In this document: in pieces, positions 56,251 to 64,000 of the stretch
Position numbering within the stretch: the stretch's first letter is position 1
Layout of the letters: every line of letters begins with the position of its first letter
Source: Agaribacillus aureus
Lineage (GTDB): Bacteria > Bacteroidota > Bacteroidia > Cytophagales > Cyclobacteriaceae
Assembly (NCBI GenBank): GCA_030442055.1
Contig: JAUJEB010000003.1
Span: 669,418-733,417 of the forward strand
Direction of reading: 5' to 3'
Length of the DNA stretch: 64,000 bases
Program-made: the position numbers and the translations under genes
The notes under the pieces: generated by a model
What the model was told of the DNA's origin: nothing
Seen by the model: the letters and a program-made list of their open reading frames with translations, nothing else
The model's database searches: none

Positions 56251-56727
56251 CTAAGCAGACAATGCCATGCACAGTGATTTAAATAACCGGTCGTCGACAA
56301 TGACACCGCCCGCCTGGATAATTTTGAACAGCTCTATTTCTCTTTTATCTTCGTATGGCTTTTCTGAGGTATAAACCTTTAAACCTGACGGTGGCTCAAC
56401 CATGGCATTTTTAACAAAATCAGGGTTGGTAAAATCGACCTCTTGATTTGGTTCGGCGGACATGCCTACCAGCACCAGCTTATCAGCCAGGCACTGAAAC
56501 ACCTTTAATTCACTGCGTGTTCTGAGCTCGAGGAATTTAACCTTCCGCATGATACCTTCGAAAACAACATCACTAAATAGCTCAATGATCTGCGCGGCTT
56601 TTGACGAATCTTCGTCCTTAATTTTTCCCCAATCATCGGCCGTAATGCCATTGACCACAAGGTAATCAATAAACTCTTTTTCCAGTTCTTTCAATTCTTC
56701 CAGGCTTAACAGACGATACTTTGGCAT
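56251..56727 (-). CDS. DUF6495-like conserved hypothetical protein
   Basis: A 158-residue cytoplasmic protein with no signal or membrane segment. The start region YRLLSLEELKELEKEFIDYLVVNGITADDW and LFSDVVFEGIMRKVKFLE match a family conserved in Bacteroidota (I believe DUF6495). No function is known. It looks monocistronic, 106 bp after the sulfotransferase gene, in the opposite order of transcription. Confidence 0.7.
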   Translation of the reverse strand: MPKYRLLSLEELKELEKEFIDYLVVNGITADDWGKIKDEDSSKAAQIIELFSDVVFEGIMRKVKFLELRTRSELKVFQCLADKLVLVGMSAEPNQEVDFTNPDFVKNAMVEPPSGLKVYTSEKPYEDKREIELFKIIQAGGVIVDDRLFKSLCMALSA

Positions 56728-56807
56728 GATGCGACTCGATAAATTTAATTACAAAATTAGAGATAAAGGTTAAAAAACTAAAATCCTTGATTGCCCTGAT
56801 AATGGCA

Positions 56808-56835
56808 GATACAGGGTGACCCGGTTACCTGTATC
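56808..56835 (-). terminator. Hairpin at the end of the sulfotransferase gene
   Basis: GATACAGG at 56808-56815 and CCTGTATC at 56828-56835 form an 8-bp stem with a 12-nt loop that begins at the stop codon of the leftward sulfotransferase gene. No T run follows, so termination is tentative. Confidence 0.4.
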
Positions 56836-57688
56836 AAAAGTCCATGGAGTAATTAAAATTTTGAAAATCCTCCTTATAGATCACTTTAATCCTATTTTTG
56901 GTATCGGCATCCAGGTCCTCGACTGTTAGTTTTTTCATGGAAGTTTTATGCAGGTGCGGTAAAGACAGATCATATGACTTTAAGAAAGCTTCCAGTGCCG
57001 CATAATCCTCTTCAAGTTTAAATATTTTAATTCCTGCCAGACCTTCTACAAAGCCAGACTGTGGCCGGAAATGCATGTCTTTCACGAAATCCGGTATCTC
57101 TTTGATCCTTTTCACAAATTGTGTTATGGATAAATTAGGGTTAATGACCCGAAACAGATAATCCTGGTAATAGTAGAAGTCCTTTTGCACCGGCAGACAT
57201 TTATCATGATAGCAGGAGATCAACCGGTCAACGGGGTTTCTGACCACTGTAAAACAAGTGTAGCCAGCTGAGAGTGCGGGCCTGATATATTGTTTCCCTA
57301 AATTGTGGATCTGGTCCCAGGACAGCTGGCCGACATCCAGGTTGGGATATTGTTTTTGTAAAATGGCTCCCTGGAGTGATGTGCAGCCACTCTTCGAGAT
57401 TCGCACGTAAGCCAATTTTTTCTCAGGCCAATGGTATATATAGGTAGGCCATTGTTTTTGTGCCCTGTAATAACTGACCAGGGCAATCAGCGGACCTATG
57501 AAAGGGACAGGCAGGAGCTTTCGGACAAGCTTGACTCTTTTTTTGTTAACCTTTTTGACTGGTTTAACAAGGTGACTGATTTTTTCCAGCTCATCCTGTT
57601 GGAATTGTTCGTAGTTATATGACGGAATGGTCGGCGAGCCATGTTTCAAAATTACCTTTATCAACGAAAACCAATCTCCGGTATTCAT
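56834..57688 (-). CDS. Sulfotransferase family protein (carbohydrate type)
   Basis: A 284-residue protein. The 5'-phosphosulfate-binding region is YVRISKSGCTSLQGAIL and the 3'-phosphate region VVRNPVDRLISCYHDKC, the arrangement of Golgi-type carbohydrate sulfotransferases (Sulfotransfer_2). A weak hydrophobic stretch lies near 65-80. It probably sulfates an extracellular or capsular sugar. Its start overlaps the stop of the RNA helicase gene by 4 bp (57685-57688), an unexpected pairing. Confidence 0.82.
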   Translation of the reverse strand: MNTGDWFSLIKVILKHGSPTIPSYNYEQFQQDELEKISHLVKPVKKVNKKRVKLVRKLLPVPFIGPLIALVSYYRAQKQWPTYIYHWPEKKLAYVRISKSGCTSLQGAILQKQYPNLDVGQLSWDQIHNLGKQYIRPALSAGYTCFTVVRNPVDRLISCYHDKCLPVQKDFYYYQDYLFRVINPNLSITQFVKRIKEIPDFVKDMHFRPQSGFVEGLAGIKIFKLEEDYAALEAFLKSYDLSLPHLHKTSMKKLTVEDLDADTKNRIKVIYKEDFQNFNYSMDF

Positions 57689-59349
57689 TTTCTTCGTTTT
57701 CTTTTCTGGTCTTTCGGATTGTCTCGGTTGACCCGCAACTCCCTGCCATCAATTTGCATATCCCTGAACTTTGGCGCAAAGGATTTGGCTTTAGAAGCCT
57801 CCACTTCAAAGTAGGAACACCGTTTTTCCATACTGATATTGCTGATGTGATGCGCTTCCACTTTTCCGACATCACAAAGAAAGGCTAAAAGCTCCCCTTT
57901 GGTGGTCTGGTCCATTTTACCAATATTGACAAAGAATCGAAGGCCATTTTGGCCGGAAGCGTTTTTATTCCCGGATCGTTTTTCAGTTTTCTGATGCTTG
58001 TCTTTTTCTTTTTTGCCATGCCGGGTAGGCTGTTGAAATTCCTTTTCCTCCAGGCTGCTCAATTTATTCAATTCCTGGCTCATCACCTTTTGCACGAATG
58101 TTTCGACACCAATCTGGTCTACAAAAGCCATGGTGCGGTCTATCAATTCGCCCGTAAGTGCCTCTGAAACCGTTGTTTCATCCAATGCTCTTTGCCAGGC
58201 AAGCACGTGCTGCTTTTTAACCTCTTCGACCGTTGGAATAGGCATCTCGTTCAACTCGAATTTAAGCTTTTTGGCATAAACTCTTAATTTCCGCTCTTCG
58301 CTGGCATTCATAATTGACAGCGACCATCCTTTTTTGCCAGCCCTGGCGGTTCTTCCGCTGCGGTGGGTATAAAAAGCCATTTCATCCGGCAAAGCAAAGT
58401 GGATAACGTGTGTCAAATCCTCTACGTCAATACCCCGGGCAGCCACGTCGGTCGCGATGAGCAATCTGGTACGGCGGCTTCGAAACTTGTTCATGACCGC
58501 ATCTCTTTGATTCTGATTTAAATCGCCATGCAAGGCATCTGCCGGATAGCCGGACTTGTTTAAGCTATCCGCCAACTTTTGCGTATCGCGCTTTGTTCTA
58601 CAGAATACCACCCCATATAAATCTGGAAGACAATCAATAAACCTTTCCAGAACGGCTTGTTTGTCCGTGGCCTTGACCACACAATACCTGTGATCAATAT
58701 TTTTATTGATTTTTTGGGAGGAATTAACCGAAAATTCTACCGGTTTATGCATGAAAGTCTTGACTATGGCCCGAATATCCGAAGCCATGGTCGCAGAAAA
58801 CAGCCAAATATTTTTCTCCTGGTCAGCGTAGGCAAGTATCTCATAGATTTCCTCCTTAAAGCCCATATTCAGCATTTCATCCGCTTCATCTAAAACGAAT
58901 GTCCGCACATCATCAAAAAACACCACTTTTCTTTTCAGCAAATCTTTTAATCTGCCTGGGGTGGCGACCAATACATGCGGTGTATTTTTTTTGATAGCTT
59001 TAATCTGATTAATAATAGGGGCCCCGCCGTACACCACCTCCACAATGATGTCCTTTCTAAAAGAAGAAAAGGCCTTCAGACTTTTGGCAATTTGTTGCGC
59101 CAACTCCCTGGTAGGCGCCAGGATAACGCCTTGTGTACATTCCTGCTTTGCGTCTATCAAATCCAGCATCGGTAGGCCAAATGCCGCTGTCTTGCCGGTA
59201 CCTGTCTGTGCCAAACCTATTAAATCCGTTTGCTTTCCCAATAAGGTGGGAATTACCAAACGTTGTATTTCTGTGGGTTTTAAGATGGAAGATTCTGAAA
59301 GACTTTGTATCAACTCACCTGACAATCCCAACTCCTCGAATGTTTGCAT
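57685..59349 (-). CDS. DEAD-box RNA helicase with DbpA-type RNA-binding domain
   Basis: A 554-residue helicase. Motifs in order: Q-motif KPTEIQRLVIP, AQTGTGKTAAFG, PTRELAQQI, VATPGRLKDLL, VLDEADEMLNMG, SATM, and the second domain with DVAARGIDVEDLTHVIHF and HRSGRTARAGKKG. A basic linker (about 440-470) precedes a DbpA RNA-binding domain at about 475-545. It remodels rRNA or mRNA, often for cold growth or ribosome assembly. The 379-bp upstream region is gene-free. Confidence 0.96.
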   Translation of the reverse strand: MQTFEELGLSGELIQSLSESSILKPTEIQRLVIPTLLGKQTDLIGLAQTGTGKTAAFGLPMLDLIDAKQECTQGVILAPTRELAQQIAKSLKAFSSFRKDIIVEVVYGGAPIINQIKAIKKNTPHVLVATPGRLKDLLKRKVVFFDDVRTFVLDEADEMLNMGFKEEIYEILAYADQEKNIWLFSATMASDIRAIVKTFMHKPVEFSVNSSQKINKNIDHRYCVVKATDKQAVLERFIDCLPDLYGVVFCRTKRDTQKLADSLNKSGYPADALHGDLNQNQRDAVMNKFRSRRTRLLIATDVAARGIDVEDLTHVIHFALPDEMAFYTHRSGRTARAGKKGWSLSIMNASEERKLRVYAKKLKFELNEMPIPTVEEVKKQHVLAWQRALDETTVSEALTGELIDRTMAFVDQIGVETFVQKVMSQELNKLSSLEEKEFQQPTRHGKKEKDKHQKTEKRSGNKNASGQNGLRFFVNIGKMDQTTKGELLAFLCDVGKVEAHHISNISMEKRCSYFEVEASKAKSFAPKFRDMQIDGRELRVNRDNPKDQKRKRRK

Positions 59350-59728
59350 CTGTTTTTAAATTAGCCGCAAAGGTAGGTAAAAGGGTTCAATAAGCCAATG
59401 GTTTGTCTAATAACCAAAAGGCAGACTATACGGTCTCCTTCAATTTGTGGCACAAAAACAAGTAAGCCAACATTATGACCTAATCGAATCCTTAATTTTT
59501 AACCATTAATATTATTATTAAATTGATTAACGGCTATGGTTACAATTGTTTTTCATAGTCTTTGTTGTTGACTATGACCTGTTGATTTATTACTTATTAA
59601 TTTGATGACAATACAGGTACAGTGTTCCACTATCTGATAAAACACTTACGCACTCCAATAAACAAGTCGTTCAAAAATTAAGACTCGTGTTCTTACAAGG
59701 TTTTATTACAAAGATAGCTGATACTAAT
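59350..59728. other. Gene-free 379-bp region upstream of the RNA helicase
   Basis: AT-rich with no ORF or RNA gene recognised. A perfect 7-bp hairpin, CATAGTC at 59554-59560 with GACTATG at 59570-59576, is present. It may include a long helicase leader, as in cold-induced DEAD-box genes, and the end of the GH172 transcript region. Confidence 0.45.
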
Positions 59729-61531
59729 TTATTTCACATCTTCAGCTGTCAAAGCCACCGGATATTTAGCAGCTTCAGGTGCTGGGGCAATATTACTTTT
59801 TACTCCGGGGCGTGCATACCAATAAACAGTAGGTGCATAATTCAAACGCGATTCCGTCCAGTGTTGCAACTCCATGTCAAAGTGAAATTTTTTGCTGAAT
59901 GGGATACCGTCCAAAAGCCGATAACGGGCATTGATGGTAAAGCCTATGGTTTCATTTCCGGAGCCATCGGGCTGCATCACGAAGGGTGTTGAAAAGGGGG
60001 CACCCAGGCACCAGGCATAGCCGTAATAGTCCTCAGAGCCAGTGCCGAAATGAACAGGGAAAGTATCATCGTCCACAAAGATCTTCTCATCGCCCTCACC
60101 CCACCATTTAGGGCTGATATCAAACAGGGTCAATACATCACCGACATAAACCCCCTCGCCCTGAAGTGTTACATAGTTGAGGTCTCGATCTGGTTTGGAG
60201 TTGATGTTCGTGTATTGGCGCCAGGCCGAACCGAAATGCATACTGCGTTCGTCCCATTCCCAATCGACCATGGACACCTCTCCCAGGTCAACATTGACTT
60301 CCTGATCGCCCAAATTGTGTAGCTTTATGATACTTTTCTCCGCAAATGGCATGATCCATTGGCTGAGCATCAACCCGTTTTCATCTACGGAACCATACCA
60401 GCTTTTTGACTTACGTATTTGATACCCCGTACCGAAAAAGCTCCCCACAGGTACCCACACCGTCCGCTCCCCGTCAAAGGAAATCTCCAAAACAGTAGAG
60501 CGCAATGCCTGCGGAATGTTTTCTGCCCTGATCTTCATCGAAATGCGATTGATCGCCCCCCCTTTGGAAGTCGGTGCGTTCAGTTCCAACGTTTTGGTTT
60601 CTTGGGGAAGGATCTTCCCGCTCAGGCTTTTCACCGTTGAACCCCTGGCGGCCTCCGCCAACATTAATTTCTCTCGGGTTGATTCGATGAGTACCGCTGC
60701 CGCTTTCAGGTTTTCGGGCGTGAGGGATTCCACTTGAACCGAACTTTCATATAACCGGTAGTTGATGTTGTAAAAGACCCCATCATTGGGCCAGGCCGGC
60801 TCACCTTCCACCAGCTTCTTACCATCGGGCCTTTCATAGGTTACCTTAATGGATTTTGCAAAGGGAATAGGCAGGTAGAGGTTGCGCCCGCGTTTTAATT
60901 TTTCACTCTCTTTGGCCAGCTCCATGGATAAGGGAGGTAGGGCGAAAAAGTCACCTCCGATAAGGTTTTCAAGCGTACCGGAAAATGTAGGGCCGGTGTC
61001 ACCGTCGATATAGATTCTCAAAGTTCCCCCGTGGAGGTCGATGTTGCTGACGGCGTTCCAAAACCTGACGATCGCGCCAGGCCCCTTGACATCCATCATC
61101 ACGTGCTCGTGCCTGCCATCCTCTTTTTCTTCCACATTCACAAAATAAGAGCGGTCCCCGTTGGCGTGCCAGCCCTCATTTCGGCTTACCGTGCGTCTGT
61201 CATAACTTGAAGCCTGTAAGTTTTTGTATGCTGGCATGGGCAATTTGGCAATGGACTCCCTGGAAACCATTTCTTCCAAAAGGGATTGCAAAGTCACCTT
61301 GGTCGTGCTCTTTTGAGCTATGGCGTCATCAGGATCAACCGGGACACTTACCTTATAAAGATCATCTGATATTCTATTTGTTTCCTTATCAGGCGTATTA
61401 TTCCCAGATCGACCCTTTTCTATGTTTTGGATAAATTTATTCAAAGGTTGATGCTTTACTCCGAAAGATGTAATAAACAGGAAAAGCACGCCAATTAAGA
61501 TCAATAGGTTATTCGTTTTTTTTATAGTCAT
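59729..61531 (-). CDS. DUF2961 / GH172-family protein, exported
   Basis: A 600-residue protein with an N-terminal hydrophobic anchor or signal (LLILIGVLFLFITSFGV). DUF2961 hallmarks are DVKGPGAIVRFWNA, RIYIDGD, FFGTGYQIR, WWGEGDEKIFVDDDTFPVHFGTGSEDYYGYAWC and a C-terminal YWYARPG. The family includes GH172 enzymes acting on fructofuranosyl or arabinofuranosyl linkages; acidic residues in GEGDEKIF and GTGSEDYYG are candidate catalytic ones. It is on the same strand as the FG-GAP genes that precede it in transcription order. Confidence 0.9.
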   Translation of the reverse strand: MTIKKTNNLLILIGVLFLFITSFGVKHQPLNKFIQNIEKGRSGNNTPDKETNRISDDLYKVSVPVDPDDAIAQKSTTKVTLQSLLEEMVSRESIAKLPMPAYKNLQASSYDRRTVSRNEGWHANGDRSYFVNVEEKEDGRHEHVMMDVKGPGAIVRFWNAVSNIDLHGGTLRIYIDGDTGPTFSGTLENLIGGDFFALPPLSMELAKESEKLKRGRNLYLPIPFAKSIKVTYERPDGKKLVEGEPAWPNDGVFYNINYRLYESSVQVESLTPENLKAAAVLIESTREKLMLAEAARGSTVKSLSGKILPQETKTLELNAPTSKGGAINRISMKIRAENIPQALRSTVLEISFDGERTVWVPVGSFFGTGYQIRKSKSWYGSVDENGLMLSQWIMPFAEKSIIKLHNLGDQEVNVDLGEVSMVDWEWDERSMHFGSAWRQYTNINSKPDRDLNYVTLQGEGVYVGDVLTLFDISPKWWGEGDEKIFVDDDTFPVHFGTGSEDYYGYAWCLGAPFSTPFVMQPDGSGNETIGFTINARYRLLDGIPFSKKFHFDMELQHWTESRLNYAPTVYWYARPGVKSNIAPAPEAAKYPVALTAEDVK

Positions 61532-61601
61532 TCGTTTTATCGTTGTTTAGGTTTTTACTTTGTCAATTTCAATGCCCTGGCTTTCTACAAGTTTGATGAT
61601 T

Positions 61602-61838
61602 CTAAGAGCTCCAGGGGCCTGTTTCATAAAGTTTGCTTTTCGATTCCTCTCCAAAAATGTAAATATCCTCTAAGCCAAGGTTGTTGTGGTCCAGGAGGAT
61701 TCTTACAACTGATATGAAGTTGGTATCATAGTCCAGATGATTGATTCTCAAAGTCTCAGATCGTTGGGTAAACTGAGTATGCAATGTGCCGGCAGCCAAC
61801 CTACGACAAATCGCTAAAAAAATAATGAGCTTGTTCAT
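61602..61838 (-). CDS. Hypothetical 78-residue ORF, doubtful
   Basis: The ATG overlaps the stop of the preceding FG-GAP gene (61835-61838). The product starts MNKLIIFLAICRRLAAG and has no recognised domain; later text includes SVVRILLDHNNLGLEDIYIFG. It may be a short coupled gene, or a remnant between FG-GAP and GH172 genes. Without it the 303-bp interval to 61531 is gene-free. Confidence 0.3.
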   Translation of the reverse strand: MNKLIIFLAICRRLAAGTLHTQFTQRSETLRINHLDYDTNFISVVRILLDHNNLGLEDIYIFGEESKSKLYETGPWSS

Positions 61839-63781
61839 TTCAATACCATTTTATAATCCAACGTCATTCGATATTGATTCACTTTGACAACATATGTACC
61901 TTTAGATAAGCCTCCAAGCCCCAAAACCCTCAATTGAGATGAACGATTCAATCGCTGAGAACCCTGTCGTACCACCCTGCCATTCATGTCGATCAAGGTC
62001 CATTGTATTTCTGATCCCAAAGCGAATTTCTCTGAGGGTAAATCAATGTTAAAATAGTCGTGCACAGGATTTGGATAGGGGTTCAGAGATTGACTTCCCA
62101 GTACCTCGTCATCAATAGCTGTGATGACACAAGGGGTTTCTGTCTGCTCTACTCTGATAATAACAATTTTATCCAGCCCTGTATTGTCACGGAGGGTATC
62201 CCGATATATCCCCTCCTCAGTATAGATTTTTTCACCAATGGTAATAGAGCCCTCCTGGCACAAGTCGATGCGTTCACTGGAATAAGCAAACAATTGGCTT
62301 TGCTCAACAGCAAGGTAGGTAGTATTCACCTCCAGGTTTTCATAACGATCTATGGCACCTGTAGGCCAGTGGACTTCCAGCTTTTCCACGCTATCATAGG
62401 TTCCCAGACCAACATGAATGGTTTTGCTGTTGTGTGACATATAGCTACCTCCGCCTGTTTGCTCTCGAATAAAGGTTCTGCCATCAGCAGTCACTTTAAT
62501 GACTGCTCCGTATGCATCCCGATTACTTTCAACTCCTTCCAACTTTAGTTTGAGCCAATTGCCCGTTTGGTTAAGGTTCCTATAAAGCAGGTTATGAGAG
62601 CCCTCAAGCTCAGCCAACTCGTACCACATTACACCTACAAGGATATCTATTCTTCCGTCGTTATTGTAATCGCCCATGGACACTCCCCTACAACGAAAAC
62701 TACTGTTTATTCCCTGGGATTCAGATATATCCAAAAAAACACCGGTATCACTGCCTTTAAATAGTCTATCTTCTTCTGAATCAGTGATAGATGCTCCTAT
62801 GTTACCATTTGCTACAAAGAGATCTAAGTATGTGTCATTGTCGAAATCAAAAAAAACAGTTCCCCAACTAGTGCTTCCATCATTGGCTATATCTAGGGCA
62901 TATGCTTTTTCTTCAAGGTTAAGTCCTTCATTCTTTTGAAAAAAATAGTTATCCGATATATCTGTTACATAGTAGTCAAAATCTCCATCTTCGTCATAAT
63001 CCCCGGTAGCTATTCCCATTGTATTGATCCGCAAATCCCAGGACATAAGCTCGGACATTTCAGTAAATGAATTCTCCGGATAGTTATTAATAAAGAGTTT
63101 ATTAGAAAGTTGAGGTATTTGATCAAATTCATTTCCTAACAGAATATCCATGTCTCCATCTGTGTCTACATCTGAAAATGCTACGGCTAAAGCTGAACCA
63201 ACACCTTCTCCATGTTCCAGGAGATAACCCTGATCACTAAATGTTCGGTCACCGCTATTTTTATACAAAAAATCTGATCCTCCATAATTTCCGGCGTACA
63301 GATCTAAATAACCATCCAGATTATAGTCCGCCACCGCAAAGGAGGTTCCAAAGAATGTATCAGCCAAACCGGCTGACACGCCAGCTTCTTCAAAGCCTTT
63401 GCCGTCATTATTCCAAAAAAGATAACTCCGGTCACCCAGGTAGGTACCGAAATAGAGGTCAGTAAACCCGTCATTGTCAAAATCGGCGGTAATTACCCCT
63501 GTGGTATTGAAGTTGCGTATTTTTCCAAGCCCCAACTCACCTGTTACGTCACTAAACGTGCCATCTCCTTGATTCTCGAATATCTTGTTTCGGTTCACGC
63601 TTCCCGTCATAACGATGTCTTCAAACCCATCATTGTTAAAATCAAAAAAGGCTACCCCCGCAGACATTTGTATCGGATCGTGGCATACATGCTCTATACC
63701 CACACTCATACTCTCTTCCAGGAATTGTGCCCGCAATGAGATGGGCACACATAACAAAAGTAAGACTCCAATTATTTTCAA
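61835..63781 (-). CDS. FG-GAP/ASPIC-UnbV protein with type IX secretion sorting domain (TTG start)
   Basis: A 648-residue exported protein. The signal peptide is MKIIGVLLLLCVPISLRAQ with TTG as start codon at 63781. Repeats such as FFDFNNDGFEDIVMTG, DFDNDGFTDLYFGTYLG, DYNLDGYLDLYAG and DTDGDMDILLGN form a propeller with calcium-binding loops. A UnbV/ASPIC region lies at about 405-480 (GAVIKVTADGRTFIREQTGGGSY; VEKLEVHWPTG). The C-terminus, YPNPVHDYFNIDLPS to the end, is a type IX sorting domain, so it is exported across the outer membrane. The start overlaps the upstream gene's stop. Confidence 0.88.
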   Translation of the reverse strand: MKIIGVLLLLCVPISLRAQFLEESMSVGIEHVCHDPIQMSAGVAFFDFNNDGFEDIVMTGSVNRNKIFENQGDGTFSDVTGELGLGKIRNFNTTGVITADFDNDGFTDLYFGTYLGDRSYLFWNNDGKGFEEAGVSAGLADTFFGTSFAVADYNLDGYLDLYAGNYGGSDFLYKNSGDRTFSDQGYLLEHGEGVGSALAVAFSDVDTDGDMDILLGNEFDQIPQLSNKLFINNYPENSFTEMSELMSWDLRINTMGIATGDYDEDGDFDYYVTDISDNYFFQKNEGLNLEEKAYALDIANDGSTSWGTVFFDFDNDTYLDLFVANGNIGASITDSEEDRLFKGSDTGVFLDISESQGINSSFRCRGVSMGDYNNDGRIDILVGVMWYELAELEGSHNLLYRNLNQTGNWLKLKLEGVESNRDAYGAVIKVTADGRTFIREQTGGGSYMSHNSKTIHVGLGTYDSVEKLEVHWPTGAIDRYENLEVNTTYLAVEQSQLFAYSSERIDLCQEGSITIGEKIYTEEGIYRDTLRDNTGLDKIVIIRVEQTETPCVITAIDDEVLGSQSLNPYPNPVHDYFNIDLPSEKFALGSEIQWTLIDMNGRVVRQGSQRLNRSSQLRVLGLGGLSKGTYVVKVNQYRMTLDYKMVLK

Positions 63782-64000
63782 TTTTTCTTCTGGTTTATTT
63801 CAACATCATTAGCGATCTGATTTTCCACTATTCCAATGCTAGTAGAACCAATATTGATGATTTTCAACGGTTCATTATTGATGGCCAGCAATAAATGAGG
63901 TTGCCCTTTGATACGGATCAATGAAGTCTGCTTTACATCTCCGTCGGCATACAACCCACTCTCATATGGATAATACGCATCAAAGCCGCCCAAACCATCT
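63778..64000 (-). CDS. C-terminal part of an FG-GAP-like protein, cut by window edge
   Basis: The frame is open to the window end. It reads GGFDAYYPYESGLYADGDVKQTSLIRIKG in parts and ends NDVEINQKKN. It is probably the C-terminal tail of another FG-GAP/CRTAC1-type protein. Its stop overlaps the TTG start of the next gene (63778-63781), implying translational coupling. Confidence 0.55.
   Translation of the reverse strand, partial: DGLGGFDAYYPYESGLYADGDVKQTSLIRIKGQPHLLLAINNEPLKIINIGSTSIGIVENQIANDVEINQKKN

Noticed and set aside
1..64000. CRISPR arrays, tRNA or rRNA genes, complete insertion sequences
   Set aside because: I looked for regular repeats, clover-leaf motifs and transposase motifs and saw none. 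The repeats noted are short and local.

Overview
The window looks like chromosome of a free-living, polysaccharide-degrading Bacteroidota, probably order Cytophagales or a close relative. The evidence is a SusC/SusD pair with an ECF sigma/FecR switch, CRTAC1-type FG-GAP proteins, a type IX secretion C-terminal sorting domain, LytS/LytTR regulation, PF14905-type outer-membrane barrels, moderate GC content and weak ribosome-binding sites. I saw no rRNA, tRNA, CRISPR array, prophage or complete insertion sequence.

Region 1 (0-11 kb) is a small nonribosomal peptide synthetase (NRPS) locus and the most unusual part. A leftward ornithine-cyclodeaminase-family gene faces a rightward HupE/UreJ-type membrane protein gene. 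The latter is followed by four tightly packed genes: C-A(core), a free-standing methyltransferase, A(C-terminal subdomain)-PCP-E, and C-PCP-TE. The adenylation domain is cut between core motifs A8 and A9. Its two halves are on separate polypeptides with the methyltransferase gene between them, joined by ATGA overlaps. The thioesterase has Cys where Ser is usual. Only one A domain is visible for two carrier domains.

Region 2 (11-13 kb) has an outer-membrane barrel protein and an OmpA-family protein.

Region 3 (13-27 kb) is a leftward polysaccharide utilization locus (PUL): ECF sigma, FecR, SusC (with STN domain), SusD, a large FG-GAP/UnbV lipoprotein, a sulfatase and a GH20 hexosaminidase. It probably targets a sulfated, amino-sugar-containing glycan. 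Most of its intergenic junctions carry inverted repeats, and two 12-bp direct repeats precede susC.

Region 4 (27-40 kb) has leftward pta-ackA and a LacI-type regulator. Divergent from the regulator is an operon for a DUF5060 lipoprotein, a tartrate/D-malate-type dehydrogenase, a cyclase-family hydrolase, a four-carbon-acid-sugar kinase, an MFS transporter and a Gfo/Idh/MocA oxidoreductase. This looks like a sugar-acid catabolic module, with repeated TTGCAC/GTGCAA half-sites in the divergent promoter.

Region 5 (40-59 kb) is mostly housekeeping and envelope genes: a UPF1-like helicase, a methionine sulfoxide repair cluster, methionine aminopeptidase, a PhoD-like phosphatase, two sulfotransferases, an outer-membrane barrel protein with a Spy-like partner, a LytS/LytTR pair, a PKD lipoprotein, an NTF2-like protein, an AraC-type regulator and a DEAD-box RNA helicase.

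Region 6 (59-64 kb) returns to leftward carbohydrate genes: a GH172/DUF2961 protein and two translationally coupled FG-GAP-type genes, the last cut by the window edge.
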